A DNA stretch of 64,000 nucleotides. It comes from an uncultured Bacteroidia bacterium (GTDB lineage: Bacteria > Bacteroidota > Bacteroidia > Bacteroidales > UBA932). Below, piece by piece: positions 44,701 to 53,315 of the stretch. Location of the stretch: positions 1 through 64,000 of the forward strand of contig CACZHP010000002.1 of NCBI GenBank assembly GCA_902780935.1. The letters run 5' to 3'. Made by a program: the position numbers and the translations under genes. A model generated the notes under the pieces. The model was not told where the DNA came from. It was given only the letters and a program-made list of their open reading frames with translations, and did not search any database. The stretch's first letter is position 1. The number at the start of each line of letters is the position of its first letter.

Positions 44701-44724
44701 CCGGATGCCTCATGGCCTCTCCGG
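44701..44724. promoter_or_regulatory. hairpin shared by the ileS and cvpA leaders
   Basis: CCGGA (44701-44705) pairs with TCCGG (44720-44724) around a 14-base loop. It lies in the region predicted to be transcribed from both strands. A regulatory role in ileS expression is possible; a T-box is not seen. Confidence 0.4.
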
Positions 44725-44727
44725 TTG

Positions 44728-44758
44728 CAAAATTAGAAATAAAAATATGACATTCAAA
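44728..44758 (-). promoter_or_regulatory. cvpA-tsaB-rpiB-truB promoter, inside the start of ileS
   Basis: On the minus strand TTTG (44755-44758), exactly 19 bases, then TAATTTTG (44728-44735) match the consensus perfectly. The -33 element lies within codons 3-4 of ileS. Transcription should begin near 44721, giving a 76-base cvpA leader that runs back over the ileS promoter. Confidence 0.7.
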
Positions 44759-47700
44759 GAGTACAAAGGACTGGATCTGGTTTCGACAGGTAATGAGATT
44801 CTCCAGAGGTGGAGAAAGAACAAGGCTTTCGAGAAATCCCTGGAGGTGAGGGAGGGCGCTCCCGAGTTTGTCTTTTTCGAGGGACCGCCGTCAGCCAACG
44901 GCAAGCCTGGCATCCATCATGTCATGGCCCGCTCGATCAAGGACGCGATCTGCCGTTACAAGACCCAGACCGGATACAAAGTCAGCCGCCGGGCGGGCTG
45001 GGATACCCATGGCCTCCCTGTCGAGATCGGCGTGGAAAAGAAGCTCGGGATCCACAAGGAGGACATCGGCGACAAGATCTCTGTCGAGGACTATAACAGG
45101 ACTTGCCGCGAGGAAGTCATGAAATATACCGCGGAGTGGGAGGAGATGACCCAGAGGGTCGGCTACTGGGTGGACATGAACGACCCGTACATCACCTACG
45201 ACAATCGTTACATCGAGACCCTTTGGTACCTGCTTCGGAAGATTTACGACAAGGGACTCCTCTATAAAGGCTATTCGATCCAGCCATATTCGCCGTCTGA
45301 CGGTACCGGCCTCAGCTCCCACGAGCTCAACCAGCCTGGTTGCTACAAGGATGTCACTGACACGACGGCTACTGTCCAGTTTGAGGCAGTCAGGGATGAG
45401 AAATCAGAGGTGCTTTTCGCGGGTGTTGATGTCCCGGTGTATTTCCTCGCCTGGACGACCACTCCCTGGACACTTCCGTCGAATGTGGCGCTCTGCGTCG
45501 GCCCGAGATTCGACTATGTCAGGGTGCTTTCTTTCAATCCATACACCGGCTCCAAGGCAGTCTATGTGCTGGCCAAGGAACTCGTCGGCGCATGGTTCAA
45601 CCTCAAGGCCGCGGAGATTCCGCTGGAGGACTACAAGCCCGGAGACAAACTTGTCCCTTATAAGGTCCTCGACGGCAGCATCAAGGGTTCCGACTTGGTC
45701 GGGATCCGTTACAAGCAGCTCATCCCCTGGTTCCGCCCTGTCGATGAGGGTGAGCCTTTCAGGGTCATATCCGGGGACTATGTCACTACGGAGGATGGTA
45801 CGGGCATAGTCCATATCGCCCCGACCTTCGGTGCTGACGACAAGAAGGTTGCCGCCAACTTCGGCGTTCCTGGCATCATCATGATCGACAAGGACGGGAA
45901 GAGGCAGGCCCAGGTCGATCACGAAGGACGTTTCTATCGGATGGAAGATCTTGATCCTGAATATGTCAGGACTCACGTGGATCCTTCTTACAGCGAGTTT
46001 GCCGGACGATATGTCAAGAACTCTTTCGACGACAATATCCCCGCTGATGCTCCGACTCTGGATGTTGACCTCTGCATGATGATGAAGCAGGACGGGCGTT
46101 GTTTCAAGATCCAGAAGCACACCCACAGCTATCCTCACTCATGGCGTACTGACAAGCCGGTCCTGTATTACCCTCTCGACGCCTGGTTCATCAAGACAAC
46201 CGCCGTCAAAGACGAGATGGTCGCCCTCAACAAGACGATCACCTGGAAGCCTGAATCGACCGGAACGGGGCGTTTCGGCCAGTGGCTTGAGAATATTCAG
46301 GACTGGAACCTCAGCCGCAGCCGTTTCTGGGGCACCCCGCTGCCTATCTGGCGCACGGAGGACGGCAAGGAGGAGATCTGCATCGGTTCCGCCGCCGAGC
46401 TCTATTCCGAGATCGAGAAAGCTGTCGCTGCAGGGATCATGCCCTCCAACCCTCTGAAGGACAAGGGGTTCGACCCTAGCGACATGAGCAAGGCCAACTA
46501 TGACAAGATCGATCTCCACAGGCCATACGTTGACAACATATTCCTTGTCAGCCCTTCTGGAAAGAAGATGACCAGGGAGACGGACCTGATCGATGTGTGG
46601 TTTGATTCAGGAGCCATGCCCTACGCCCAGGAAGGGCTCCGAAACCTCGGTTCCGAGAAGTTCGGATGCACCTCCGACTTCATCGCCGAGGGCGTGGACC
46701 AGACTCGCGGATGGTTCTACACCCTGCATGCCATCCACACGATGGTAAGCGGCACACCTGCCTATAAGACAGTTATTTCCAACGGTCTTGTCCTCGACAA
46801 GAACGGCAACAAGATGAGCAAGCGCCTTGGCAATGCCGTCGATCCTTTCGTGGAGCTCGACAAATACGGCGCCGACGCTCTCAGATGGTATATGCTGACC
46901 AACGCCCAGCCTTGGGACAACCTCAAGTTCGACGAGGCCGGCGTTGACGAGGTCCGCAGGAAGTTCTTCGGAACCCTGTACAACACATATTCATTCTTCG
47001 CCCTCTACGCTAATGTGGACGGTTTTGATCCCGCCGCTCCGAAGGTCGATTATTCGAAGAGGCCGGAGATAGACCGCTGGATCATCTCCCTGCTCAATTC
47101 CCTCAAAGGAAAGGTCAGGGACGCATACGAGGATTACGACATCACGACCGCGGGCCGTCTCATCCAGGATTTCGTCTGCGACGACCTGAGCAACTGGTAT
47201 GTCCGCCTGAACCGCAAGCGTTTCTGGGGAGGAAAGATGGACGAGGACAAACTCTCTGCCTATCAGACCCTGAGGGAAGTCCTTGTGGATGTGGCGATTT
47301 TGTCCGCTCCGATCGCACCGTTCTATATGGACCGCCTCTATCTGGATCTCGTCCCGGACGGGGAGGAGTCGGTCCACTATGTCCTTATGCCAGAGGTTGA
47401 CCCTTCTGTTATCGACACCGATCTCGAGGAGCGGATGGCTTTGGCGCAGAAGGCTACCTCCATGGTGCTGGCTCTCCGCAGGAAGGTCTCCATCAAGGTC
47501 CGGCAGCCGCTTTCCAAACTGGTCATTCCGGTCATCTCGGACAAGGTCCGCTCCCAGCTTGAGCAGGTCAAGGGTACTATCCTTGGCGAAGTCAACGTCA
47601 AGGAGGCCGAGTTCATCTCGGACACTACCGGGATCATCACGAAGAAGATAAAGCCCAACTTCAAGACCCTCGGCAAGGTCTATGGGAAGCAAATGAAGGA

Positions 47701-48205
47701 GATAGCCGGGGCTTTCGCCACGCTCGACCAGGCCACTATTTCCGCTATCCAGAATGCCCAGGCCTCTGATTCTGAATATGTTCTAAATCTTCCTTCCGGC
47801 GACGTGACTCTTGGCCCCGCCGATTACGAGATTTCCTCTGAGGATATGCCGGGCTGGCTTGTCGCCACGGAAGGACCTCTTACTATCGCCCTTGATGTCC
47901 AGGTTACGGAAGACCTTAAGAAAGAGGGAGTTGCGAGGGAGCTTATCAACAGGATCCAGAATTTGAGAAAAGACAGCGGTTTTGAGGTCACTGATAAGAT
48001 AGAAGTTATTATATTTGCAGATGGAAACGTTCGCGACGAAGTCGAGTCCGCTCTCCAAGTATATAAGGATTATGTCTCAGCCCAGACTCTGGCGCTCTCG
48101 ATAGAGGTTCATGATGCTGGAGAAGCTCCCGAAGGAGCCGCCGATGTGGAATGGGATGACGGAGCCTTGAGGATGGTGCTGAACAGAGAATACAACCTGA
48201 TTTAA
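44747..48205 (+). CDS. ileS: isoleucyl-tRNA synthetase, eukaryote-like type
   Basis: The 1152-residue protein has the class I signature as GPPSANGKPGIHHV, the RAGWDTHGLPVE segment, an editing domain (TTPWTLPSNVALCVG) and KMSKRLGNAVDP. Its length and the absence of a C-terminal zinc finger match the IleRS2 type, which is generally less sensitive to mupirocin. It charges tRNA-Ile. The ATG at 44747 is chosen because MTFKEYKGLDL is the expected start; the open frame extends upstream into the promoter. It is followed by the DksA-like gene and lspA in what looks like one unit. Confidence 0.95.
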   Translation: MTFKEYKGLDLVSTGNEILQRWRKNKAFEKSLEVREGAPEFVFFEGPPSANGKPGIHHVMARSIKDAICRYKTQTGYKVSRRAGWDTHGLPVEIGVEKKLGIHKEDIGDKISVEDYNRTCREEVMKYTAEWEEMTQRVGYWVDMNDPYITYDNRYIETLWYLLRKIYDKGLLYKGYSIQPYSPSDGTGLSSHELNQPGCYKDVTDTTATVQFEAVRDEKSEVLFAGVDVPVYFLAWTTTPWTLPSNVALCVGPRFDYVRVLSFNPYTGSKAVYVLAKELVGAWFNLKAAEIPLEDYKPGDKLVPYKVLDGSIKGSDLVGIRYKQLIPWFRPVDEGEPFRVISGDYVTTEDGTGIVHIAPTFGADDKKVAANFGVPGIIMIDKDGKRQAQVDHEGRFYRMEDLDPEYVRTHVDPSYSEFAGRYVKNSFDDNIPADAPTLDVDLCMMMKQDGRCFKIQKHTHSYPHSWRTDKPVLYYPLDAWFIKTTAVKDEMVALNKTITWKPESTGTGRFGQWLENIQDWNLSRSRFWGTPLPIWRTEDGKEEICIGSAAELYSEIEKAVAAGIMPSNPLKDKGFDPSDMSKANYDKIDLHRPYVDNIFLVSPSGKKMTRETDLIDVWFDSGAMPYAQEGLRNLGSEKFGCTSDFIAEGVDQTRGWFYTLHAIHTMVSGTPAYKTVISNGLVLDKNGNKMSKRLGNAVDPFVELDKYGADALRWYMLTNAQPWDNLKFDEAGVDEVRRKFFGTLYNTYSFFALYANVDGFDPAAPKVDYSKRPEIDRWIISLLNSLKGKVRDAYEDYDITTAGRLIQDFVCDDLSNWYVRLNRKRFWGGKMDEDKLSAYQTLREVLVDVAILSAPIAPFYMDRLYLDLVPDGEESVHYVLMPEVDPSVIDTDLEERMALAQKATSMVLALRRKVSIKVRQPLSKLVIPVISDKVRSQLEQVKGTILGEVNVKEAEFISDTTGIITKKIKPNFKTLGKVYGKQMKEIAGAFATLDQATISAIQNAQASDSEYVLNLPSGDVTLGPADYEISSEDMPGWLVATEGPLTIALDVQVTEDLKKEGVARELINRIQNLRKDSGFEVTDKIEVIIFADGNVRDEVESALQVYKDYVSAQTLALSIEVHDAGEAPEGAADVEWDDGALRMVLNREYNLI

Positions 48206-48215
48206 ATTTTGAGCC

Positions 48216-48647
48216 ATGTCAGAGGACTTAAAAGAGAACGTGCCGGCGCCCGAGGTGGAGAAGACACGTTACAGTGATGAGGAACTAGCTGAGTTCAAGG
48301 TCATCATCAATGATAAGCTTGATAAGGCCAGGAAGGAATACAACACCCTCCGCAAGGTAATCATGCACAATGGCAGTAATGACATTGAGGATACCACACC
48401 CTCTTTCAAGACTGTTGAGGATGATGGCGCTTACCAGCTCTCCAAAGAAGAGGCCAGCCAGCTCGCCCAGAGGCAGTATAAGTTCATCCAGAATCTTGAG
48501 GCCGCTCTTGTGCGTATTGAGAACAAGACTTACGGAGTCTGCCGTGTGACCGGCAAACTGATCCCTAAAGAGAGGTTGCGTCTTGTCCCGCATGCCACCT
48601 TGACTGTTGAGGCTAAGGAGATGCTTGCCAAAAAAGGCCGCAACTAG
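48216..48647 (+). CDS. DksA/TraR-like regulator without zinc ligands
   Basis: The 143-residue protein has a coiled-coil N-terminal half, LEAALVRIENKTYGVC and then VTGKLIPKERLRLVPHATLTVEAK, which aligns with the DksA zinc finger except that only one of four Cys remains. DksA-type proteins bind RNA polymerase through its secondary channel and modify initiation together with ppGpp; the Rel enzyme in this window makes that messenger. The Cys loss is common among Bacteroidetes members, so the fold is probably held without zinc. It starts 11 bases after ileS and overlaps lspA by one base. Confidence 0.82.
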   Translation: MSEDLKENVPAPEVEKTRYSDEELAEFKVIINDKLDKARKEYNTLRKVIMHNGSNDIEDTTPSFKTVEDDGAYQLSKEEASQLAQRQYKFIQNLEAALVRIENKTYGVCRVTGKLIPKERLRLVPHATLTVEAKEMLAKKGRN

Positions 48648-49297
48648 TGAATATTTCAAAAGGCAAAAAGCTTCTTCTGCTGGGAGTTCTCCTTGTGGTG
48701 ATTGACCAGATCATCAAGATCGTGGTGAAGACAAACATGGAGATTGGCCAGCATATCCACGTGATAGGCAATTGGTTCCAGATCCTGTTTATCGAGAATG
48801 AGGGGATGGCTTTCGGGATGAAGTTCGGAGGTCCCGTCGGCAAATTCCTGCTTTCCTTCTTCAGGATCGGGCTTTTCGCCGCCCTTTGCTGGTGGATTTC
48901 TTCCCTTGTCCGCAAATCGGTTGACGAGAATGGCAGCCAGGCTCTCCTTGAGGACGGGACTCCCAAGGTTCCGACGGGAGTTCTTCTGGGACTTACTCTC
49001 ATAACCGCAGGCGCATTGGGAAACATCATCGACAGCCTATTCTACGGGATCATCTTCGATTATGCCCCTTTCATGTTCGGGAAAGTAGTGGACATGTTCT
49101 ATTTCCCGATCATTGATACGACCTGGCCTGATTGGGTGCCGTTTGTGGGCGGAAATGATTTCTTGTTTTTCGCTCCTGTCTTCAACTTCGCTGACAGTTG
49201 TGTGACCGTCGGGGCTTTGTATCTGATCTTCTTCCAGTACAAGTTCTTCGCCCGGAGCGACGAACTGGAACAAAAGACAGCTAAGGAGAAGAAATAA
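48647..49297 (+). CDS. lspA: lipoprotein signal peptidase II
   Basis: The 216-residue protein has four membrane helices, VVIDQIIKI, IENEGMAFGM, ALGNIIDSLFYG and NFADSCVTVG; the Asp residues in the last two segments are the aspartyl protease pair. It removes signal peptides from prolipoproteins, many of which are encoded in this window. The start is a GTG that overlaps the previous stop by one base. The insert between the catalytic segments (VVDMFYFPIIDTTWP region) is usual in Bacteroidetes. Confidence 0.94.
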   Translation: MNISKGKKLLLLGVLLVVIDQIIKIVVKTNMEIGQHIHVIGNWFQILFIENEGMAFGMKFGGPVGKFLLSFFRIGLFAALCWWISSLVRKSVDENGSQALLEDGTPKVPTGVLLGLTLITAGALGNIIDSLFYGIIFDYAPFMFGKVVDMFYFPIIDTTWPDWVPFVGGNDFLFFAPVFNFADSCVTVGALYLIFFQYKFFARSDELEQKTAKEKK

Positions 49298-49299
49298 TT

Positions 49300-49330
49300 T
49301 TTGGCGGGAAGGATTTTATCTTTATCTTTG
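49300..49330 (+). promoter_or_regulatory. tRNA-Ser promoter
   Basis: TTTG (49300-49303), 19 bases, TATCTTTG (49323-49330): a perfect match to the Bacteroides consensus. The start of transcription would be near 49337, ten bases before the mature tRNA. Confidence 0.8.
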
Positions 49331-49346
49331 CCGCTGCTTTAATACT

Positions 49347-49431
49347 GGAGGTGTGGCCGAGTGGTCGATGGCGGCAGTCTTGAAAACTGTTGAACGGCAA
49401 CGTTCCGGGGGTTCGAATCCCTCCGCCTCCG
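49347..49431 (+). tRNA. tRNA-Ser (anticodon TGA)
   Basis: The acceptor arms GGAGGTG and CGCCTCC pair with one G.T, the D arm has GGCCGAGTGG, the anticodon loop CTTGAAA carries TGA (49381-49383), a long variable arm follows as expected for serine, and the T arm holds GGTTCGAATCC. The discriminator is G at 49431 and CCA is not encoded. Confidence 0.95.
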
Positions 49432-49442
49432 CAAAAAGGAAT

Positions 49443-49477
49443 ACAGCTGCTCGCAAATGCGACCGGCTGTTTTTTTT
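49443..49477 (+). terminator. intrinsic terminator after tRNA-Ser
   Basis: ACAGC (49443-49447) pairs with GCTGT (49466-49470) and an inner TCGC/GCGA stem closes the loop; seven T follow directly. Confidence 0.8.
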
Positions 49478-49482
49478 ATTAT

Positions 49483-49490
49483 TATCTTTG
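49483..49490 (+). promoter_or_regulatory. -7 promoter box of the DUF3472 gene
   Basis: TATCTTTG lies 18 bases before the ATG at 49509, so the leader would be about 12 bases or less. No clear -33 element is present because the terminator occupies that position. Confidence 0.5.
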
Positions 49491-49508
49491 GGCAAAGATT
49501 AGATGGTT

Positions 49509-50837
49509 ATGCGTATTCTATTCAAAGCGTTACTGCCGGTCATGATTCTTGCGGCTGCCTGTGGGAATCCATCGACAGTCCCTTTCAAACCTGCAGGGGA
49601 CGCCAAAGTCATACCCTTCCGGGGAAATGTGTTTGTCACTGCCGCGGGCGGCTCCATTTTCGAAGAGGCTCCGAAAGTCATCGATACCTACGAAAGCACC
49701 CTCAAGTCATGGAATGATTCCCAAACGGTTCTCTCGATGTTTTTCCGGACCGAGGGGAAAGGAACCTTGCACCTGGCTTTCCAAGCCGTGAAACCTTCCG
49801 GGACAGAGGAACATGAATTCTCTTTCACCTGCGGGGGACAGTCACATAAGGTCAAGATCACGGCATCCGGAACCTTTGACATTGGTGATTTCGAAGTTAA
49901 GGAACCTGGCTATGTGCGGGTTGACATAAAGGGAAGCTCCGCGAAGCCTGACCGGGCTCAGTTCTCCCGGATCAACCATTTTTATGCCAGTGGAACAGCC
50001 CTTTCCGGTAAACTGGACTATACCCCTGAAGACAAGGGAGACGATAGCTACTGGTCTCGTCGCGGCCCGTCCGTGCATTTGTTCTACGATTTCCCGAATG
50101 GTGACGCGGAGTGGTTCTACAATGAAGCCACTGTTCCCGAAGAAGGTAACGTTCCGGCCACCTACTACATGCTTACCGGTTTCAGCGAGGGATATATGGG
50201 CATCCAGACTCATACGGACGGTCCCAACACTATTCTTTTCTCAGTGTGGAGCCCTTTTAAGACAGATAATCCAGGGGCTATCCCCGAGGATATGCGTATC
50301 AAGACTCTACGCAAAGGTGATGGCGTGACCGCTCAAGACTTTGGAGGGGAAGGTTCTGGAGGTCAGAGCTTCATGACCTATCCCTGGAAGCCTGGAAAGA
50401 CCTACGGGACTCTGGTCCATGTCCGTCCGGACGGGAAGGGAAACACCGACTACACCGGTTATTTCCGTGATGAGGAGGGTAAGTGGCACCTCCTCGCATC
50501 CTTCCGCCGCCCGCACACCGACACTTGGTACAAAGGCGCGTACTCCTTCTTGGAATGCTTTGATCCCAATACCGGCTTCCTGCCTCGTAGTGTCCTTTTC
50601 GGCAACCAGTGGGTCCGGATGACGGATGGGACCTGGAAAGAGGTTACGTCGGCAAGGTTCTCCTGCGACAATACCGGCCGGAGCGGCATGCGCGGAGATA
50701 TGTACGGCGCTTCCGATGGATCCCGCTTCCTCTTGAAGAACTGTGGCTTCTTCAATGAAAAAACTGAATATGGCACCGTCTTCAACAGAACCGGTGGCAA
50801 CCCTGTTCCTGATATTGACCTTGAATCCCTTCTATAA
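49509..50837 (+). CDS. DUF3472-domain lipoprotein
   Basis: The 442-residue protein has a lipoprotein signal (ILAAACG, Cys near residue 18), a beta-rich N-terminal half (DUF5077-like by its placement), and a C-terminal half that fits DUF3472 (the SFMTYPWKPGKTYGTLVHV and HTDTWYKGAYSFLECF stretches). Such proteins are surface or periplasmic carbohydrate-related proteins in Bacteroidetes with no known reaction. The gene is monocistronic, between tRNA-Ser and a convergent acyltransferase gene. A start at 49503 (two codons earlier) is also possible. Confidence 0.78.
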   Translation: MRILFKALLPVMILAAACGNPSTVPFKPAGDAKVIPFRGNVFVTAAGGSIFEEAPKVIDTYESTLKSWNDSQTVLSMFFRTEGKGTLHLAFQAVKPSGTEEHEFSFTCGGQSHKVKITASGTFDIGDFEVKEPGYVRVDIKGSSAKPDRAQFSRINHFYASGTALSGKLDYTPEDKGDDSYWSRRGPSVHLFYDFPNGDAEWFYNEATVPEEGNVPATYYMLTGFSEGYMGIQTHTDGPNTILFSVWSPFKTDNPGAIPEDMRIKTLRKGDGVTAQDFGGEGSGGQSFMTYPWKPGKTYGTLVHVRPDGKGNTDYTGYFRDEEGKWHLLASFRRPHTDTWYKGAYSFLECFDPNTGFLPRSVLFGNQWVRMTDGTWKEVTSARFSCDNTGRSGMRGDMYGASDGSRFLLKNCGFFNEKTEYGTVFNRTGGNPVPDIDLESLL

Positions 50838-50851
50838 ACTGAATCAGCCGG

Positions 50852-51940
50852 TTATTTAGAGGAAAGATAACGTCTGACGGGACGGTCGTAGAACCTCATG
50901 CAGACGAGGGCGAGCGCCAGACTGACCGCCACCGTCAGCAATGCCGCTGGCCAGGTTTCGGCGAAGGTCTTTGACACCCCGTTCCCGTCGAACCCTATGT
51001 GGCTATAGAACAGATAGAAGATCGGATAGTGGACCATGTATAGAGGATAGGACAGGTCTCCGAGGAAAGCGCAAACCCCTTTTGTCCGTGAACCGTATGA
51101 GCTGTCAGAGGCTCCCAGCCAGACCAGGCATGGGAACACTACGATCACGCAAAAAGCCTCGAACAAGCCGTTGCGCCAAGCCTGGCCACCAATGGCAGGG
51201 AGCAGGGCAACAGCCAGAAGCATGACCGAGCAAAGGAGGAAAGAACCTCTGACTTTGACAGGCTTGAATACCCTGGCCATCAGCATGCCTGCGGTGTAAG
51301 GGAAAAGCATCCTCACAAGGCCTCCCCAGAATCCTCCGTCGATGAATGACCAGCCGATACCGAGGAAACCGTCATGTGCGGCAATACCGGCGAGCATGAC
51401 GCCGGAGACAGCGCAGAGGACCGCCAGGGCCCATTTTGGAAGCCTCCTGAGTAGGAGAGCGTAAAGTATATTCCCGATATATTCAAAGAAGAGGGACCAG
51501 GAGGGGCCGTTGAGGGGGAACATCTCCCCGTTGCCTCGGACTTCCCTTGACATCCCGGGAGCGGAAGGAATCATGAACATCGCGCATAGCATCGCGAGCA
51601 TCACCCAGCCGGTCCCGACCTTTGTCCCGTCCCACTGGACACCACCTTGCAGAAGGAATGTGATGGCTCCTATGACGGCTCCCATCACGACCATCGGATG
51701 CAGCCGGATGAGCCTGCGTTTGAAGAAACCGCCGGTGGTCATCTTGTCCCATCTGCCGTCATAGGCATAACCGATGACAAAGCCTGAAAGGATGAAGAAG
51801 AAATCCACTGCAAGGTAGCCATGAGGTACAGGCGTTCCGGGGAAAAGCTCGAACACATGGTAAACTATGACGATCAGTGCCGCGATACCTCGCAGGCCGT
51901 CGAGGATGTCGTAATGTGGTCTTGAATCTTTAAGTAACAT
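50852..51940 (-). CDS. acyltransferase family 3 membrane protein
   Basis: The 362-residue protein has about ten hydrophobic helices and begins RPHYDILDGLRGIAALIVIVYHVF, the acyltransferase 3 (OafA/YrhL) start with the catalytic His, followed by FFILSGFVIGYAYDGRW and FFKRRLIRLHP. These enzymes transfer acetyl or other acyl groups to sugars of lipopolysaccharide, exopolysaccharide or peptidoglycan. The substrate is unknown. It stands alone on the minus strand. The ATG at 51940 is chosen over 51967, which adds nine residues of weak character. Confidence 0.85.
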   Translation of the reverse strand: MLLKDSRPHYDILDGLRGIAALIVIVYHVFELFPGTPVPHGYLAVDFFFILSGFVIGYAYDGRWDKMTTGGFFKRRLIRLHPMVVMGAVIGAITFLLQGGVQWDGTKVGTGWVMLAMLCAMFMIPSAPGMSREVRGNGEMFPLNGPSWSLFFEYIGNILYALLLRRLPKWALAVLCAVSGVMLAGIAAHDGFLGIGWSFIDGGFWGGLVRMLFPYTAGMLMARVFKPVKVRGSFLLCSVMLLAVALLPAIGGQAWRNGLFEAFCVIVVFPCLVWLGASDSSYGSRTKGVCAFLGDLSYPLYMVHYPIFYLFYSHIGFDGNGVSKTFAETWPAALLTVAVSLALALVCMRFYDRPVRRYLSSK

Positions 51941-52028
51941 AGTCGCGAATATAATTGTTCTCCCCAATAATTAACAATAAATGGGGATTGCGGGGGAACT
52001 TTTAAAGAAGGAAATTCGCGTCCGAATT

Positions 52029-53294
52029 ATGAGAAAAGCTTTAATAATACTGATTTCCGGCCTTCTGATGGCCTTCGGGGCAGTGGCCCAGGAAAATGGA
52101 AACCGCCTTGTGATCGGTGGTTACGGAGAAGTCGCCTTGAGCAGGCACTTTTACAGCGACAATGTTTATAGGTATTCCCATCCCGACAATTACAAGAACG
52201 ACAAGAGCCACGGCCGCTTTGACATCCCCCACGCCGTGATATATCTCGGATACGACTTCGGGAAGGGCTGGACGATGCAAAGTGAGATCGAGTTCGAGCA
52301 CACAGGTGCGGGTTCGGCTGTAGAGAAAGAGTACACCGAGGCTGGCGAGTGGGAAACCGAGATCGAGAAAGGCGGAGAGGTTGAGCTCGAGCAGTTCTGG
52401 ATCCAGAAGTCTTTTGCGAGGGCCCTTAACGTGCGTATGGGGCACTTCGTCGTGCCTGTAGGCGGGCTGAATAATGCCCATGAACCACTTAGTTTCTTCA
52501 CGGTTTACCGTCCTGAAGGGGAGTACACGATCCTGCCTTCCACTTGGCATGACACGGGCATTAGCCTTTGGGGTGAGGCCGGGAAATGGAGATATGAGGC
52601 CCAGGTGATTGCCGGGCTCGACGCGTTCATGTTCGACCGCGACAATTTCGTGGGGAATGGTGCGGGGTCTCCTTACGAGTTCAAGGTGGCCAACAATTAC
52701 GGCTTCGTCGCCCGGATCGATAACGAGTCGGTAAGGAATCTCAGGCTCAGCCTGAGCGGATACTACGGTAACAGCATGCACAATTCCTTCCCCAACGATA
52801 TGAGGGACACCCGTTACGGGGAACTGAAGGGCGCGACAGCGATCGGGGCCTTTGACTTCGCCTACAAGTCGGATCACCTTATTGTCAGGGGAAACGCGGA
52901 CTATGGTTATGTGGGTGACGCCGCTACCATCAGCACGGTGAAACGGAACCTGACCTCAAACAGCGCCCCTTACAAGAAGACCCCGGTAGGGCAAAACGCC
53001 ATGGCAGTTGGTCTGGAGGCCGGTTATGATATCTTTCGGCTGTTCAATGCCGGTGCAGGCGACAAAGTCTTCCTGTTCGGGAGATATGACTGGTACGACT
53101 CCTACATCCCTGCCTCCGGGCAGCAGGAATACGAATACACGGCCAGGCATGTAGCCACGGTCGGACTGAACTGGTTGCCTCTGCCACAGATCGCGGTCAA
53201 GGCGGAGTATTCCCACCGTTTCTTCAAGAGCCAGTTCAACAATGAACCTTCAGTCTCCATTGGAATAGCATATATGGGTTTCTTTAATAGGTAA
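52029..53294 (+). CDS. outer-membrane porin (OprP/phosphate-selective-like)
   Basis: The 421-residue protein has a signal peptide (ending GAVAQ, residue 21), then alternating beta-strand pattern with aromatic girdles (GGYGEVALSRHF, MGHFVVPVGGLNNAHEP), and a strong outer-membrane ending in FFNR. It resembles the OprP/OprO-type porins of Bacteroidetes. The true solute is unknown. It precedes an imelysin-like and a dihaem protein with short gaps, so the three probably work together, perhaps in metal uptake. The upstream ATG at 51981 adds residues without a signal; 52029 is better. Confidence 0.78.
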   Translation: MRKALIILISGLLMAFGAVAQENGNRLVIGGYGEVALSRHFYSDNVYRYSHPDNYKNDKSHGRFDIPHAVIYLGYDFGKGWTMQSEIEFEHTGAGSAVEKEYTEAGEWETEIEKGGEVELEQFWIQKSFARALNVRMGHFVVPVGGLNNAHEPLSFFTVYRPEGEYTILPSTWHDTGISLWGEAGKWRYEAQVIAGLDAFMFDRDNFVGNGAGSPYEFKVANNYGFVARIDNESVRNLRLSLSGYYGNSMHNSFPNDMRDTRYGELKGATAIGAFDFAYKSDHLIVRGNADYGYVGDAATISTVKRNLTSNSAPYKKTPVGQNAMAVGLEAGYDIFRLFNAGAGDKVFLFGRYDWYDSYIPASGQQEYEYTARHVATVGLNWLPLPQIAVKAEYSHRFFKSQFNNEPSVSIGIAYMGFFNR

Positions 53295-53315
53295 TATTGT
53301 AAAAGATTATTGAAT

